From CAVSWT01 sp963777515 (GTDB lineage: Bacteria; Bacteroidota; Ignavibacteria; Ignavibacteriales; Ignavibacteriaceae): DNA of 64,000 nucleotides. How positions within the stretch are numbered: the stretch's first letter is position 1; every line of letters begins with the position of its first letter. Below, piece after piece: positions 37,429-47,136 of the stretch. Location: positions 62,001 through 126,000 of the forward strand of contig CAVZQU010000021.1 in the NCBI GenBank assembly GCA_963777515.1, given 5' to 3'. The notes under the pieces were generated by a model that worked only from the letters and a program-made list of their open reading frames with translations, ran no database searches and was not told the DNA's origin. The position numbers and the translations under genes were made by a program.

Positions 37429-38145
37429 ATGAAAACAGTTTTTCATTCATCTGATTCAAGAGGACATGCAAATCACGGATGGCTCGACACTTATCATACT
37501 TTTAGCTTTGCAAATTACTATGACGAAGAAAGAATTCATTTTGGCGCTTTAAGAGTTTTAAATGATGATACAGTAGAAGGCGGAAAAGGTTTTGGTACTC
37601 ATAACCATGATAATATGGAGATAATCACTATTCCAACCGAAGGCGGTTTACAGCATAAAGACAGCATGGGGAATTCAGGTGTAATCCAAAAGAATGAAGT
37701 TCAGGTTATGTCTGCTGGCACAGGAATTTCACATTCTGAATTCAATAAAAACAGAGATTTAAAAGTTAGATTCTTTCAAATTTGGGTTATCCCCAAAAAA
37801 CAAAATGTACTTCCGCGTTATCAGCAAAGAAATTTTAAACCGGAAGAGTATAAAAACAAACTGCTGGAAATTGTTTCCCCAGTTTTGTCCGATAAAAATT
37901 TATGGATCTACCAGGACGCCTGGTTTCATTTAGGAAACCTTGATTCAGGATTTGAGATTGATTATAAAATAAAAAGTTCTGACAATGGAGTTTATGCTTT
38001 TTTAATCGAAGGTAATGTTACCATCGAAAATCAAAATTTAAAAAGGCGTGATGGATTAGGGATTTGGGAAACGGATAAAATTAGTATTAAATCAGATTCT
38101 AACTCTGAGCTATTATTAATTGAAGTCCCAATGAAATTAGATTAA
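37429..38145 (+). CDS. pirin family protein
   Basis: 238 residues of the pirin/YhaK bicupin type: the start HSSDSRGHANHGWLDTYHTFSF, GTHNHDNMEIITIP carrying the metal-binding histidines and glutamate, LQHKDSMGN, VQVMSAGTGISHSEFN, then a weaker second cupin. Related proteins bind iron or other metals and some act as quercetinases or redox sensors; the role here is unknown. An AAGGA ribosome site precedes the ATG. Apparently monocistronic. Confidence 0.93.
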   Translation: MKTVFHSSDSRGHANHGWLDTYHTFSFANYYDEERIHFGALRVLNDDTVEGGKGFGTHNHDNMEIITIPTEGGLQHKDSMGNSGVIQKNEVQVMSAGTGISHSEFNKNRDLKVRFFQIWVIPKKQNVLPRYQQRNFKPEEYKNKLLEIVSPVLSDKNLWIYQDAWFHLGNLDSGFEIDYKIKSSDNGVYAFLIEGNVTIENQNLKRRDGLGIWETDKISIKSDSNSELLLIEVPMKLD

Positions 38146-38153
38146 TCTTAAAA

Positions 38154-38165
38154 TATCTGCTGATA
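38154..38165. repeat. short palindrome matching the 20-bp unit
   Basis: TATCTGCTGATA, 9 bases after the pirin stop, identical to the core of the unit at 37041-37060. Flanks do not extend the match, so this may be a decayed copy or chance. Confidence 0.35.
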
Positions 38166-38235
38166 CTTTATTTCAAATCACAAATAATTACTTTGATTCA
38201 TATAATTTTAGAATAAAAAAAATTGAAGGTGAAAT

Positions 38236-38889
38236 ATGAAAAATAAAAAAATTGGTATCCTAGGTTCAGGCGTTGTGGGAAAAGCCCTCGCTACTGGATT
38301 TATTAAATATGATAACCAGGTAATGATTGGAACAAGTAATCCGTCAAAACTTGATGACTGGAAAGCATCAGCAGGGCAGTCAGCTAATGTGGGTAGTTTT
38401 TCTGATGCAGCAAAGTTTGGTGAAATTATTGTGTTAGCTGTAAAAGGCTCTGCTGCCGTAGATGTGTTAAGCAAAGCAGGCGAAGCAAATTTATCCGGTA
38501 AAACAATTCTTGATGCAACAAATCCAATAGCCGATGCACCACCGACAAATGGTGTTTTAAAGTTCTTTACAAGCTTAGATAAATCATTAATGGAAGAGCT
38601 GCAGGAAAAATTTCCCAAAACCAATTTCGTTAAAGCATTTAACAGCGTTGGCAATTCTTTAATGGTTAACCCGGATTTTAAAGGAATAAAACCAACTATG
38701 TTTATTTGCGGAAATAATGATGATGCAAAAAATGAAGCTACAGAAATTATTGAGCAATTTGGGTATGAAGCAGAAGATATGGGAAAGGTTGAGGCAGCGC
38801 GTGCAATCGAACCGTTATGTATTCTATGGTGTATCCCTGGATTTATTCAAAATAAATGGGGACATGCTTTCAAGTTATTAAAATTGTGA
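38236..38889 (+). CDS. F420H2:NADP-oxidoreductase-like Rossmann protein
   Basis: 217 residues with an N-terminal dinucleotide fold (KIGILGSGVVGKALATGF), SNPSKLDDW which could read the NADP phosphate, EIIVLAVKGSAAVDVL, DATNPIADAP, VKAFNSVGN and a C-terminal EPLCILWCIPGF. This matches the NADPH-dependent F420 reductase-like family widespread in bacteria that lack F420, where the true substrate is unknown. Located 90 bp after the pirin gene on the same strand. A long-loop inverted repeat follows. Confidence 0.85.
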   Translation: MKNKKIGILGSGVVGKALATGFIKYDNQVMIGTSNPSKLDDWKASAGQSANVGSFSDAAKFGEIIVLAVKGSAAVDVLSKAGEANLSGKTILDATNPIADAPPTNGVLKFFTSLDKSLMEELQEKFPKTNFVKAFNSVGNSLMVNPDFKGIKPTMFICGNNDDAKNEATEIIEQFGYEAEDMGKVEAARAIEPLCILWCIPGFIQNKWGHAFKLLKL

Positions 38890-38903
38890 TAGACTATTTT
38901 TTA

Positions 38904-38947
38904 TGGCTAACATTAATGATGGATTAATTTCACTTTAGTGTTAGCCA
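38904..38947 (+). terminator. inverted repeat downstream of the F420-reductase-like gene
   Basis: TGGCTAACA (38904-38912) and TGTTAGCCA (38939-38947), a perfect 9-bp stem with a 26-base loop, 15 bases after the stop. No strong T-tract, so termination is only a suggestion. Confidence 0.45.
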
Positions 38948-39057
38948 ATTTCATCTTTTATAAAATCTTCATTTAATATTTCTTTTCTTTGCTTCTTAAC
39001 TAATTCTATTGTATTATTATTACTGTCGGTTCCAACTTCCCCTAAAAGTTATCTAAA

Positions 39058-39879
39058 ATGACAAATAAAGAAAAAAAAATACCTAGGTTAACCTGGATAT
39101 ATATTAGCGGCACTGTCTTTCTAATTTCTACAATTCTTGTGGTTCTGTTAATAATATTTTCTAACAAACTATCTGCATATGGAATTACGTCTTCTTTTTA
39201 CTATGTCATCTTAATTCCGCTGGGGCTTTGTGCTGCCGCTTTTCTTTTTGGAGCTTTAAATTCCCTTGCTGAATATACCGGGGATGCGATTTATGGGAAA
39301 TTAAAATTATCCGGACCAGTAGTTATTTTTTGTTTAGTTGTTATTGGCGGATTTTATTTTGCAAAACCCGAAACTACTTTTTCACTTACCGTTAGAACAC
39401 AAACTTCAAATAACAAGATAATAGACAAAGGTTTTATTATTGCTTATTTAGGTTCACAAGGTATAAAACGTGAAATCGGAGAAAACGGTGAAGTATTTTT
39501 CGCAGATATTCCTTCTCAATTTTTAGGAAAAGAAATTAAGTTCAACACAAATGTAGAAGGATATCAAATGAAAAATTCTAATCCAATTTCGATCCCCGAT
39601 AATAAAATAATTTATCTGCAGCTTGAAAAAAGAAAAGACTCAACAGTTGTTAGAGGAACAGTGATCGATTCAAACGGAAATACCATGTCAAATATTTTAA
39701 TTGATTTTGACAGCGGTTTAGCCTCAGCAACCACGGATGCAACAGGAAAATTTATTGTTACTATTCCCCGTCCTATTGGTTCATCTATTCTGTTAATGGC
39801 TTCAAAAAACGGTAAGATCGGCTATAATGATTATGTGACTATTCCTGAGAATAACTCATTGATAATTAATTTTAAATGA
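39058..39879 (+). CDS. membrane-anchored protein with carboxypeptidase-regulatory-like domains
   Basis: 273 residues: three hydrophobic helices (about 10-35, 45-70 and 85-100) followed by two small beta-sandwich domains. The second reads TVVRGTVIDSNGNTMSNILIDF and TTDATGKFIVTI, typical of carboxypeptidase-regulatory-like repeats. The soluble part should be on one side of the membrane, probably periplasmic. No enzyme motif seen. It is followed 5 bp later by another exported protein with a similar domain, so the two probably work together. Confidence 0.7.
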   Translation: MTNKEKKIPRLTWIYISGTVFLISTILVVLLIIFSNKLSAYGITSSFYYVILIPLGLCAAAFLFGALNSLAEYTGDAIYGKLKLSGPVVIFCLVVIGGFYFAKPETTFSLTVRTQTSNNKIIDKGFIIAYLGSQGIKREIGENGEVFFADIPSQFLGKEIKFNTNVEGYQMKNSNPISIPDNKIIYLQLEKRKDSTVVRGTVIDSNGNTMSNILIDFDSGLASATTDATGKFIVTIPRPIGSSILLMASKNGKIGYNDYVTIPENNSLIINFK

Positions 39880-39883
39880 TTTG

Positions 39884-40873
39884 ATGAAAAAAGATTTACT
39901 ATTTGTTTTATTATTTATTACCTGCTTAATAAAAATTAATTATTCACAGACAATTGAATTGCGTGGAAAAGTATATGATGAAAAGAAAAACCCGGTTAAA
40001 AATTTTACTTTAAGATTTTCAACTATCGGAAGTATTACTACAACAAATTCAGGCGAGTTTATTATTGAATTGCCCGACAATATTACTTCAGCAGAAATTG
40101 AGACTGAAAACAATGATTGGACAATACTATATCCTATTGATAGGAAAATTCTAATTCCAAATGATAGAAGCAGTATTATAAAAATAGTAGTTACAAGTGT
40201 AGAAGCTCAAAAAGCCGAAAAGCTTGAATATGCCGCTAAGAATTACAGTAAACTTGAAGCATTGTTGAAAGATATTGGTGTTGCAAAAGATGAATTAAAA
40301 AACCTAGTCGAAAATTATATTCAAAAGGAAGCTGCAAATTATGATGTTCAAAAGGACAGCTTACGTGATGCGATATTAAATGAAAAGAAACGTGAGAAAT
40401 TTGATTTAATTTCAAAGACATTATTGAACTATGTTGGCAAACTTCAGAACAGCAAAGATGATTTTAAGTTAATTACTCAATTAGCATTTTATGACACTGC
40501 TGCAACAAATGCTTTAAAAAAATCAATCATTGAATACAATGGTGTGTTTAATGAAATAAATAATAACAAATATTCATTTCAAAAAGATGTAAATGATTAC
40601 TGGGAGAACGATAATTTGGCTGATGATTTGGGTGGAACAATTGATTATGCAATCGATGAAATACATAAGCCATATATTTTAAGATTAAATGATTATATAC
40701 AAGGAATAAATAAAATTGTATTAGGGCAAATATCTGACTCAGATGAAAAAGAAAATCTTAAGAAATCAATTACCGCTGGAATTAGTTCAGTAGTTAAAGA
40801 GTTGGAAGTCAGGATTCCGATATTAGATAAAAAAGTAAATAATATTTTAATAAAATTAAAAGACTCGACTTAA
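39884..40873 (+). CDS. exported protein with regulatory-like domain and helical C-terminus
   Basis: About 329 residues. A signal peptide (LLFVLLFITCLIKINYSQ) is followed by one beta-sandwich (IELRGKVYDEKKNPVKNFTLRF, TTNSGEFIIELP), then some 230 residues rich in Lys, Glu and Asn with predicted long helices. Start chosen at ATG 39884; an in-frame TTG at 39881 adds one residue. It lies 5 bp after the previous gene. The family is not recognised. Confidence 0.65.
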   Translation: MKKDLLFVLLFITCLIKINYSQTIELRGKVYDEKKNPVKNFTLRFSTIGSITTTNSGEFIIELPDNITSAEIETENNDWTILYPIDRKILIPNDRSSIIKIVVTSVEAQKAEKLEYAAKNYSKLEALLKDIGVAKDELKNLVENYIQKEAANYDVQKDSLRDAILNEKKREKFDLISKTLLNYVGKLQNSKDDFKLITQLAFYDTAATNALKKSIIEYNGVFNEINNNKYSFQKDVNDYWENDNLADDLGGTIDYAIDEIHKPYILRLNDYIQGINKIVLGQISDSDEKENLKKSITAGISSVVKELEVRIPILDKKVNNILIKLKDST

Positions 40874-40897
40874 AAAAACTTGAAAGGATTGGTTAAC

Positions 40898-41290
40898 ATG
40901 AAAAAGAAAGGAATTATATTTGCTTCTATAATTATTCTAATATTTGTTAATTCTTGTACCAAAGATTCTAATCCTGTGAATTCTGATACAGGTAGTTTTG
41001 TACCTAATTTTGATAATACCTGGTTTGACATTAATGATTCCACTCACACTTTTTCCTTACAGCAAAGCGACCGAAATGTTGCTCATGGATTATTTTTTGG
41101 GATAGAAGATTACCCGGACTCAAACATCTTTGATGCAAATATAATTGGCGTTTTCAATAATAGAGAAATTGAATTTAATTCACGGATACAATCTAACCCG
41201 GTTAAATTTATTGGAACAATTACCAGTGACACCACAATGGATTTAACTTACTTTGGAATTAAAATTACCATCAAAAAACAAAATATATAA
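40898..41290 (+). CDS. small lipoprotein of unknown function
   Basis: 130 residues with a lipobox ILIFVNSC and then TKDSNPVNS. The ATG at 40898 follows an AAGGA ribosome site; an in-frame TTG at 40880 is less likely. The mature part is beta-rich (NTWFDINDSTHTFSLQQ, VKFIGTITSDTTMDLTYFG). Third gene in a row of envelope proteins on this strand. No family recognised. Confidence 0.6.
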   Translation: MKKKGIIFASIIILIFVNSCTKDSNPVNSDTGSFVPNFDNTWFDINDSTHTFSLQQSDRNVAHGLFFGIEDYPDSNIFDANIIGVFNNREIEFNSRIQSNPVKFIGTITSDTTMDLTYFGIKITIKKQNI

Positions 41291-41340
41291 TAGATAAAAA
41301 TAATAGCCCGTTATTCTTCTCTTAAAGAATAAATCTAATC

Positions 41341-41369
41341 TTGACACTTATTCATTCTAATTTTAGTTT
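41341..41369 (+). promoter_or_regulatory. candidate promoter of the YajQ-family gene
   Basis: TTGACA at 41341-41346 and, 17 bases on, TAGTTTG. The -35 is perfect; the -10 is weak for sigma-70 but resembles the Bacteroidetes TAnnTTTG element. Confidence 0.4.
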
Positions 41370-41410
41370 GTATTCATAAGATAATTTTAATATTTCGGAA
41401 AAGGTTAAAC

Positions 41411-41908
41411 ATGGCACAAAATCATTCATTCGATATCGTTTCAGAAATTGATATGCAGGAAGCTGATAACGCAGTGAATCAAGCTTTAAAAGAAATAAAT
41501 CAGAGATATGATTTAAAGGATTCACATACCACTGTTGAATTAAATAAAAAAGACAAATTAATAAATATTAACTCGAGAGATGATTATGCACTGAAGGCAA
41601 GCATTGACATTCTTCAATCAAAATTTATAAAAAGAGGAATTTCAATTAAAGCATTGAAATTAAATGAACCTGAATCAGCAGCCGGTGGAAGAATGAGGCA
41701 AAAAATTGATTTGCAAAGCGGTATATCAAAAGAGAACGCAAAAAAGATTACTTCACTTGTAAAAGAATCAAAATTAAAAGTAAATGCTCAAATTCAAGAT
41801 GAGCAGGTAAGAGTGCAAGGCGCTAAAATAGATGATTTACAATCAATTATAAAATTAGTAAAAGAAGCTGATTTAGATTTCCCTACTCAATTTGTAAATA
41901 TGAAATAA
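41411..41908 (+). CDS. YajQ family nucleotide-binding protein
   Basis: 165 residues of the YajQ (UPF0234) family: FDIVSEIDMQEADNAVNQ at the N-terminus, RYDLKDSHTTVEL, LKASIDILQSKFIKRGI and the C-terminal VQGAKIDDLQSIIKLVK. Two alpha/beta repeats. Xanthomonas members bind cyclic di-GMP and act as transcription partners, while others bind nucleotides or RNA; which applies here is not known. Start at ATG with upstream GGAAAAGG. Confidence 0.93.
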   Translation: MAQNHSFDIVSEIDMQEADNAVNQALKEINQRYDLKDSHTTVELNKKDKLININSRDDYALKASIDILQSKFIKRGISIKALKLNEPESAAGGRMRQKIDLQSGISKENAKKITSLVKESKLKVNAQIQDEQVRVQGAKIDDLQSIIKLVKEADLDFPTQFVNMK

Positions 41909-42008
41909 AATTTATTTTCAGAAAAGCGCAATCGTAGGGTATTTACTCTGATTAATTAATTTATAAATTGTATATCAGATTAGAATTTGTTTTTGAGGAG
42001 ATGATTAT

Positions 42009-42224
42009 ATGAGAACAGATGATGAATTGTCCTGGGTATGTCAATATTGCGGTGTTAAGAATTATGTTTGGGTTGATCTTACAATTGAAGGTAAACAGGA
42101 TTTTGTAGAAGACTGCAGGATATGCTGCCGCCCTAACAGAATTATTATTACTGTTGATAATAATGTTCAAAGCTTTGAAGAAGAAAATGCAGTATTTATC
42201 GAATCAAGGCCTAGCGACGAGTAA
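42009..42224 (+). CDS. CPXCG-motif cysteine-rich protein
   Basis: 71 residues with two cysteine pairs, CQYCG near residue 14 and CRICC near residue 37, in the CPXCG (Cys_rich_CPXG) family, expected to bind one zinc. Preceded by GAGGAGATG-type ribosome site. Function unknown. It ends 3 bp from the stop of a convergent small gene. Confidence 0.85.
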   Translation: MRTDDELSWVCQYCGVKNYVWVDLTIEGKQDFVEDCRICCRPNRIIITVDNNVQSFEEENAVFIESRPSDE

Positions 42225-42227
42225 TAA

Positions 42228-42371
42228 TCAATTATTTATATTAGTAAACCGCGTTAAATTATTTTGCTCTTCTTGAACCTTCACTGCGGAACGAATAGAA
42301 ATTATTCCTACTATTCCATTAATAATAAGAATAGCGATAAATATTATTCCACAGATTTCCAGAAAGCTCAT
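42228..42371 (-). CDS. small single-pass membrane protein (47 aa)
   Basis: An ORF of 47 codons starting at ATG 42371 and ending at TGA 42230-42228: one strong hydrophobic helix (about residues 5-26: EICGIIFIAILIINGIVG) followed by a polar tail. A strong ribosome site, GAGGAGAT, lies 5 bases before the ATG. It is 61 bp downstream of ftsZ on the same strand, so it could be the last gene of the division cluster. No named family recognised. Confidence 0.6.
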   Translation of the reverse strand: MSFLEICGIIFIAILIINGIVGIISIRSAVKVQEEQNNLTRFTNINN

Positions 42372-42432
42372 AGCGTATCTCCTCTCCCTCGTTGAGTTGG
42401 TCTATTCTCAACCTCTTTAATAATAAATTGAT

Positions 42433-43722
42433 TTAATCCATGATCATTCTTAAAAATGAAGAACTATCTTCGTCATCTTTATCATCCTTTTCTACGTTTG
42501 CTTTTTCTTTACGGTCTTTGTTCCAGTTATATCTTGCATCATCAAATTTAAATCCGCTTTTCGGCAGCTCTTCTTCATTCAAATCTTTTGTTTCTAAAGA
42601 AGATTTAGGGCTTTTAACTCTTAATATAGTCGGCACATCAAGATCTTCAGTATCAACTTCTTTATTTTCTAAAAAGCTGAATCCACCTCTGAATATATCA
42701 TTATCTTTTGGTTGAGTATTCTCAGACTTGGAATTTTTAGCATTGTAAACTTTCTGCGAACCATCAAAGCCGGTGGCGATTACAGTGTAAGAAACATAAT
42801 CATTCATATCTTCTTTTCGAACACACCCAAAAATAACATTTGCTTCTTCTCCGGCAGCTTCGAAAATTATATTATTACCTTCGTTAATTTCCTGCATTGT
42901 TAAATTGCTTGAGCCGGTTACATTTAAAAGTACACTCTTTGCTCCTTTAATATTTATACCTTCCAGCAACGGACTAGAAATTGCTTTTTGTGCAGCTTCA
43001 ATTGCCCTATTTTCTCCGCTTGCGATACCACATCCCATTAAAGCTTCACCACTTTGATTCATCACAGACCTTACATCAGCGAAGTCAACATTAATTAATC
43101 CTTCGACTGTTATTATATCTGCTATACCTCTTGTTGCTTCATAAAGAACTTCATTCGGCTTGTCAAATGCAGCAAAGGCATTCATATTTTTATCAAGAAT
43201 ACTCAGCAGCCTTTCATTAGGAATTACAATTAAGCTGTCGACATATTGCTTTACTTCTTGTATTCCGGCTTCGGCATTTAGCATTCTCTTTTTGCCTTCC
43301 CACCTAAATGGTTTGGTAACAATACCAACAACCAAAGAGCCAATGCTTTTAGCAATTGAAGCAACGACCGGTGCGCCTCCTGTTCCAGTACCACCACCCA
43401 TTCCGGCAGTAACAAAAACCATATCGCTTCCCGCCAAAACATCGGCAATCTTTTCTCTATCCTCCTCCAAAGATTTTTTACCTACATTAGGATCAGCTCC
43501 CGCACCAAGTCCGCGGGTTATGCTCATTCCCACTTGAATTTTGTGAGTAGCGCTGCTGCTGTTTAGAACTTGCGCATCAGTATTAATTGCTACATACTCT
43601 ACACCACTGAGTCCTCGGGTAATCATACTTTCGATGGCATTACAGCCGCCACCTCCAATACCTACAACCTTTAAAACTGCAGACATTGGTTTTGCCCTGT
43701 CTATTGTTGCGAATCGAGACAT
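42433..43722 (-). CDS. ftsZ: cell division protein FtsZ
   Basis: Tubulin-like GTPase that polymerises into the division ring. 429 residues. Key segments: VVGIGGGGCNAIESM, the tubulin signature GGGTGTGGAP, EEDREKIAD-type loop, ANVIFGCVRKEDM. The C-terminal tail after about residue 320 is charged and unstructured and ends SSFLRMIMD, the place of the conserved peptide that binds FtsA. Follows ftsA by 21 bp. Confidence 0.97.
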   Translation of the reverse strand: MSRFATIDRAKPMSAVLKVVGIGGGGCNAIESMITRGLSGVEYVAINTDAQVLNSSSATHKIQVGMSITRGLGAGADPNVGKKSLEEDREKIADVLAGSDMVFVTAGMGGGTGTGGAPVVASIAKSIGSLVVGIVTKPFRWEGKKRMLNAEAGIQEVKQYVDSLIVIPNERLLSILDKNMNAFAAFDKPNEVLYEATRGIADIITVEGLINVDFADVRSVMNQSGEALMGCGIASGENRAIEAAQKAISSPLLEGINIKGAKSVLLNVTGSSNLTMQEINEGNNIIFEAAGEEANVIFGCVRKEDMNDYVSYTVIATGFDGSQKVYNAKNSKSENTQPKDNDIFRGGFSFLENKEVDTEDLDVPTILRVKSPKSSLETKDLNEEELPKSGFKFDDARYNWNKDRKEKANVEKDDKDDEDSSSFLRMIMD

Positions 43723-43743
43723 AATGTTCCTCCTAATTAGGTT

Positions 43744-44992
43744 TTATAATTCGTCAAAAAATTGTTGTACTCTCTTTACGAAAACAGAAATTTTATTTTT
43801 CGTTTTATCTTTTTTCGGTTTTATAAGCATTTGATATTCACTTGATTTACCACCGGGAACACCTCTTATTAATCCTGCTACTGTTGCAAATTCCGGACTT
43901 TCAATTTCATTTGATAATCCTTCACCAAGCTCTTGAGGAACACCCATTCTTGTCGGTAAACCAAAGACTTCTTCAGCTAATTCAGAACAACCGCGTAATA
44001 AACTTCCGCCGCCGGTTAATACAATTCCTGCCTTAATTTTATTTTTAAATCCAGTGCTTCTAATTTCATTATCAATCAAAGTAAAAAGCTCTCTCATTCT
44101 TAAGCTAATAATTTGCGTCAATAAACTAACAGGAATTTTTGTGTTTCCCCTTGCACCAACACCTCTAATTAAAATATCTTCATCCTTTAATTATTGCACT
44201 TTCGGAGGCATATCCGTAATCTTTTTTTAATTTCTCAGCTTCTTCCGTTACAACTCCAAGGGATTCTCTTATATCATTAGTTACTTGATTACCCGCAACA
44301 CCGATAACTTTTGTATGCTTAATAGTTTTGTTATGAAAAATTGCCAAATCAGTTGTGCCGCCGCCAATATCGATTAAAGCAACACCTAAATCTTTTTCGC
44401 TGTCTTCTAAGATAGAAGAGCTTGATGCGATAGGCTGCAAAATATAATCCTGTACGTGAAGCCCGGCACGCTCAACAGATTTTTTTATATTCTGAATTGC
44501 CGGAATCGAAGCAAGTACAATATGATTTGTGGCCTCCAGTCTTGAACCTGACATACCAATTGGATTTTCAATTCCACCCTGATAATCAACTGAAAATTCT
44601 TCAGGAATAATATGAAGAATTTGTCTGTCTGATGGAATCCTTATTGTTCGTACATCAGCTTCAAGTCTATCCAAATCAGCTTTTGTTATTTCTTTATCTT
44701 CACTATTAATTGTAACATAATTTCTATGACGCATGCTCGTAATATGTTCGCCAGCAACTCCAACATTAACAGTTGTTATATCAAAGCCGGCTCTGTTTGA
44801 TGCAATTTGTACTGCATTCCTAATTGCTTCTGCAGTCTTGCCAATGTTTGCAACCAATCCTTTATGCAAGCCTTCAGATACAGCAACACCAAAACCTAAA
44901 ATATCAATACGATTGCCTTCTGTTTTTTCCGCAATCACAGCACATACTTTTGTAGTTCCTAAATCTAATCCCGCAATTATATTTTTTTTCAT
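43744..44992 (-). CDS. ftsA: cell division protein FtsA, one frameshift
   Basis: Actin-like ATPase that tethers FtsZ to the membrane. 415 residues after removing one G at 44184-44185, which joins ESAIIK to DEDILIRGVGARGNTKIPVS. Motifs: GLDLGTTKVCAVIAE (phosphate 1), IDIGGGTTDLAIF (phosphate 2), VLTGGGSLLRGC (adenosine). The C-terminus ends VKRVQQFFDEL, an amphipathic membrane-targeting helix. ATG overlaps the ftsQ stop by 4 bases. Confidence 0.95.
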
Positions 44993-45759
44993 TCAGCTAA
45001 ACCCGTTCCATTTGTGTTACCAAGAAATACTTCATTCGCAAAACGTAAATCAACATAATCACTTTTAGTTATATCAACGTTAGTTTCTATTTTTCCTTCC
45101 CATAAAATTTCAAGGTAGACTATTTTCTTTGCTTCATCTCCTCTTCCAAAGATAACAGACGGCTTCAATCCTGAAAAAGTTAAAACTATATCTCCGCCTT
45201 TACTCATATTTATTTCTGATAATCTTTTTAAAATATTTTCATTAGTTAATTTGATTGCTTCAATTATTCTAAACGCATTTCTTGTATCATCGTTCTTAAA
45301 ATTTTCCATTGGCTTTATTTTATCTTTTTCTTTCAAGTTGCTGATAATAGGGTAATCAACATACTTCGTATTTTCATAATAAGGCAGCACCTGAAAATCT
45401 TCCGTTATAAAGTGAGCGTCACCTCCAGCTAAAAGAATAGCTTTTATTTTCTTCTCAGTAATTTCAACGGATAAAAGATTTTTATTTTCAAATTCTACAT
45501 CAGCATTTTCAATGTAAGGATGTTTTTCAAATCTATCTTTTATTACTCTCAATGTTAATCCATTGAATGAAGAATCTTTATCAAGCTTTGTAAAACGTAA
45601 GTAATCCTTCTCAGGCAGAAGTTTATTTCCACTTAATTTTATTATTTGAATTTTTCTATTTTCCATTTTATTGTTCAGTATAAATGTTAAAAAAATTAAA
45701 AGAGAAATTAATAAAACAAAAAGTACTGTTCCTAATATTTTACCTTTTTTTTCAGGCAT
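44989..45759 (-). CDS. ftsQ: cell division protein FtsQ
   Basis: 256 residues: a short cytoplasmic N-terminus, one membrane helix (LGTVLFVLLISLLIFLTFIL), a POTRA domain (IIKLSGNKLLPEKDYL, RFEKHPYIENADVEFEN, LLSVEITEKKIKA) and a FtsQ beta domain with FITEDFQVLPYYEN. It links early and late division proteins in the periplasm. Position between murC and ftsA is the classical one. Overlaps ftsA by 4 bases. Confidence 0.92.
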   Translation of the reverse strand: MPEKKGKILGTVLFVLLISLLIFLTFILNNKMENRKIQIIKLSGNKLLPEKDYLRFTKLDKDSSFNGLTLRVIKDRFEKHPYIENADVEFENKNLLSVEITEKKIKAILLAGGDAHFITEDFQVLPYYENTKYVDYPIISNLKEKDKIKPMENFKNDDTRNAFRIIEAIKLTNENILKRLSEINMSKGGDIVLTFSGLKPSVIFGRGDEAKKIVYLEILWEGKIETNVDITKSDYVDLRFANEVFLGNTNGTGLAE

Positions 45760-45765
45760 AAAAAT

Positions 45766-47136
45766 TTATTTCGTAAGTTGCTCAACAAATTTTTCTCCGT
45801 ATCTCCAAATATCTCCGGCACCCATGGTAATAATTATATCACCGTCTTTTCTTATTTCCATTAATTTATTTGGCACATCATTTTTATCAGGGACATATAA
45901 AACATTTTTATGTCCGAATTTCTTTGCAACATCTGCAATAAGTTGTCCTGAGATTCCTTCAATAGGCTCTTCACGTGCAGGATAAATATCCGTACAGATA
46001 AAAATATCAGAATTTAAGAATGAACGTCCAAACTCTTGATAAAAATCTCTTGTTCTTGTATAAAGGTGCGGCTGAAACACAGCTATTAATCTTCTATTCC
46101 ATCCGGCTCTAATTCCAGCTAAAGTAGCACTTGTTTCTGTCGGATGATGAGCATAATCATCAACGACCAAAATTTCTTTATTATATTTTATTTCAAACCT
46201 TCTGTAAACACCTGAAAAAGATTCGAGTGCTTTTTTAATTGTAGCAAATTCAATATCAAGTTTTTTGGCAATACAAACAGCAACTAAAGAATTTTTTACA
46301 TTATGAATCCCGGGAACTTTCAAAGTTATTCTGCCTAAATCTTCTCCCATAAAATTCACATTATAAGAACTTGAAAATTCATTATGAGTAATATCAACAG
46401 CTCTTATATCTGCCTGAGTTGTTAATCCATAAGTTATAACTTTTTTCTCCAGGCTTGGAATAATATCCTGAAGCGCTGGTTCATCTAAACAAAGTACAAC
46501 AAAACCATAAAAGGGAACTTTATTTGCAAATTCAATGAAAGCAGTTTTTATATCATCAAGGTCTTTATATGTATCAAGATGTTCTTTTTCCAAAGTTGTA
46601 ATTGCTGCAATTGTCGGAGTCAATTTCAAAAATGTTCTATCAAATTCGTCTGCTTCAACAACAATGAATTCACCTTCACCCAAACGTGCATTTGTACCGC
46701 CAAGTCCGCTTAATTTTCCTCCTACAATAATCGTTGGGTCAATACCGCCTTCAGTCAATGTTAATCCCACCATTGATGTTGTAGTAGTTTTACCATGTGT
46801 TCCGGCAATACCAATTCCATATTTCATACGCATACATTCTGCAAGCATCTCTGAACGCTTTATTATAGGTATCTTTCTTTCAATCGCTGCTTTTACTTCC
46901 GGGTTATCTGTGTGAACCGCAGAAGAATAAACGAGTACATCAGCATCATGTAAATTCTCAGGAGAATGTCCTTCATAAATTTTCATTCCAATTTCACTTA
47001 AACGATTTGTAATCTCGCTTAATGCTCTATCTGAACCAGAAATTTCAAAACCTTGATTGAGTAATATCTCAGCAATACCGCTCATTCCTATTCCACCAAT
47101 TCCAACAAAGTGAACTTTTTTAATATTCTTAAACAT
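45766..47136 (-). CDS. murC: UDP-N-acetylmuramate--L-alanine ligase
   Basis: Adds L-alanine to UDP-MurNAc, the first amino acid of the peptidoglycan stem. 456 residues. Motifs: VGIGGIGMSGIAEIL (UDP site), GTHGKTTTTSMV (ATP site), VVEADEFDRTFL, VDDYAHHPTE and FQPHLYTRT. Directly follows the PH-like gene, which is inserted between murG and murC, and precedes ftsQ by 6 bp. Confidence 0.97.
   Translation of the reverse strand: MFKNIKKVHFVGIGGIGMSGIAEILLNQGFEISGSDRALSEITNRLSEIGMKIYEGHSPENLHDADVLVYSSAVHTDNPEVKAAIERKIPIIKRSEMLAECMRMKYGIGIAGTHGKTTTTSMVGLTLTEGGIDPTIIVGGKLSGLGGTNARLGEGEFIVVEADEFDRTFLKLTPTIAAITTLEKEHLDTYKDLDDIKTAFIEFANKVPFYGFVVLCLDEPALQDIIPSLEKKVITYGLTTQADIRAVDITHNEFSSSYNVNFMGEDLGRITLKVPGIHNVKNSLVAVCIAKKLDIEFATIKKALESFSGVYRRFEIKYNKEILVVDDYAHHPTETSATLAGIRAGWNRRLIAVFQPHLYTRTRDFYQEFGRSFLNSDIFICTDIYPAREEPIEGISGQLIADVAKKFGHKNVLYVPDKNDVPNKLMEIRKDGDIIITMGAGDIWRYGEKFVEQLTK

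Noticed and set aside
42009..42170. Minus-strand 69-codon ORF opposite the CPXCG gene
   Set aside because: The plus-strand frame has the cysteine motif and a ribosome site; the other is a shadow.
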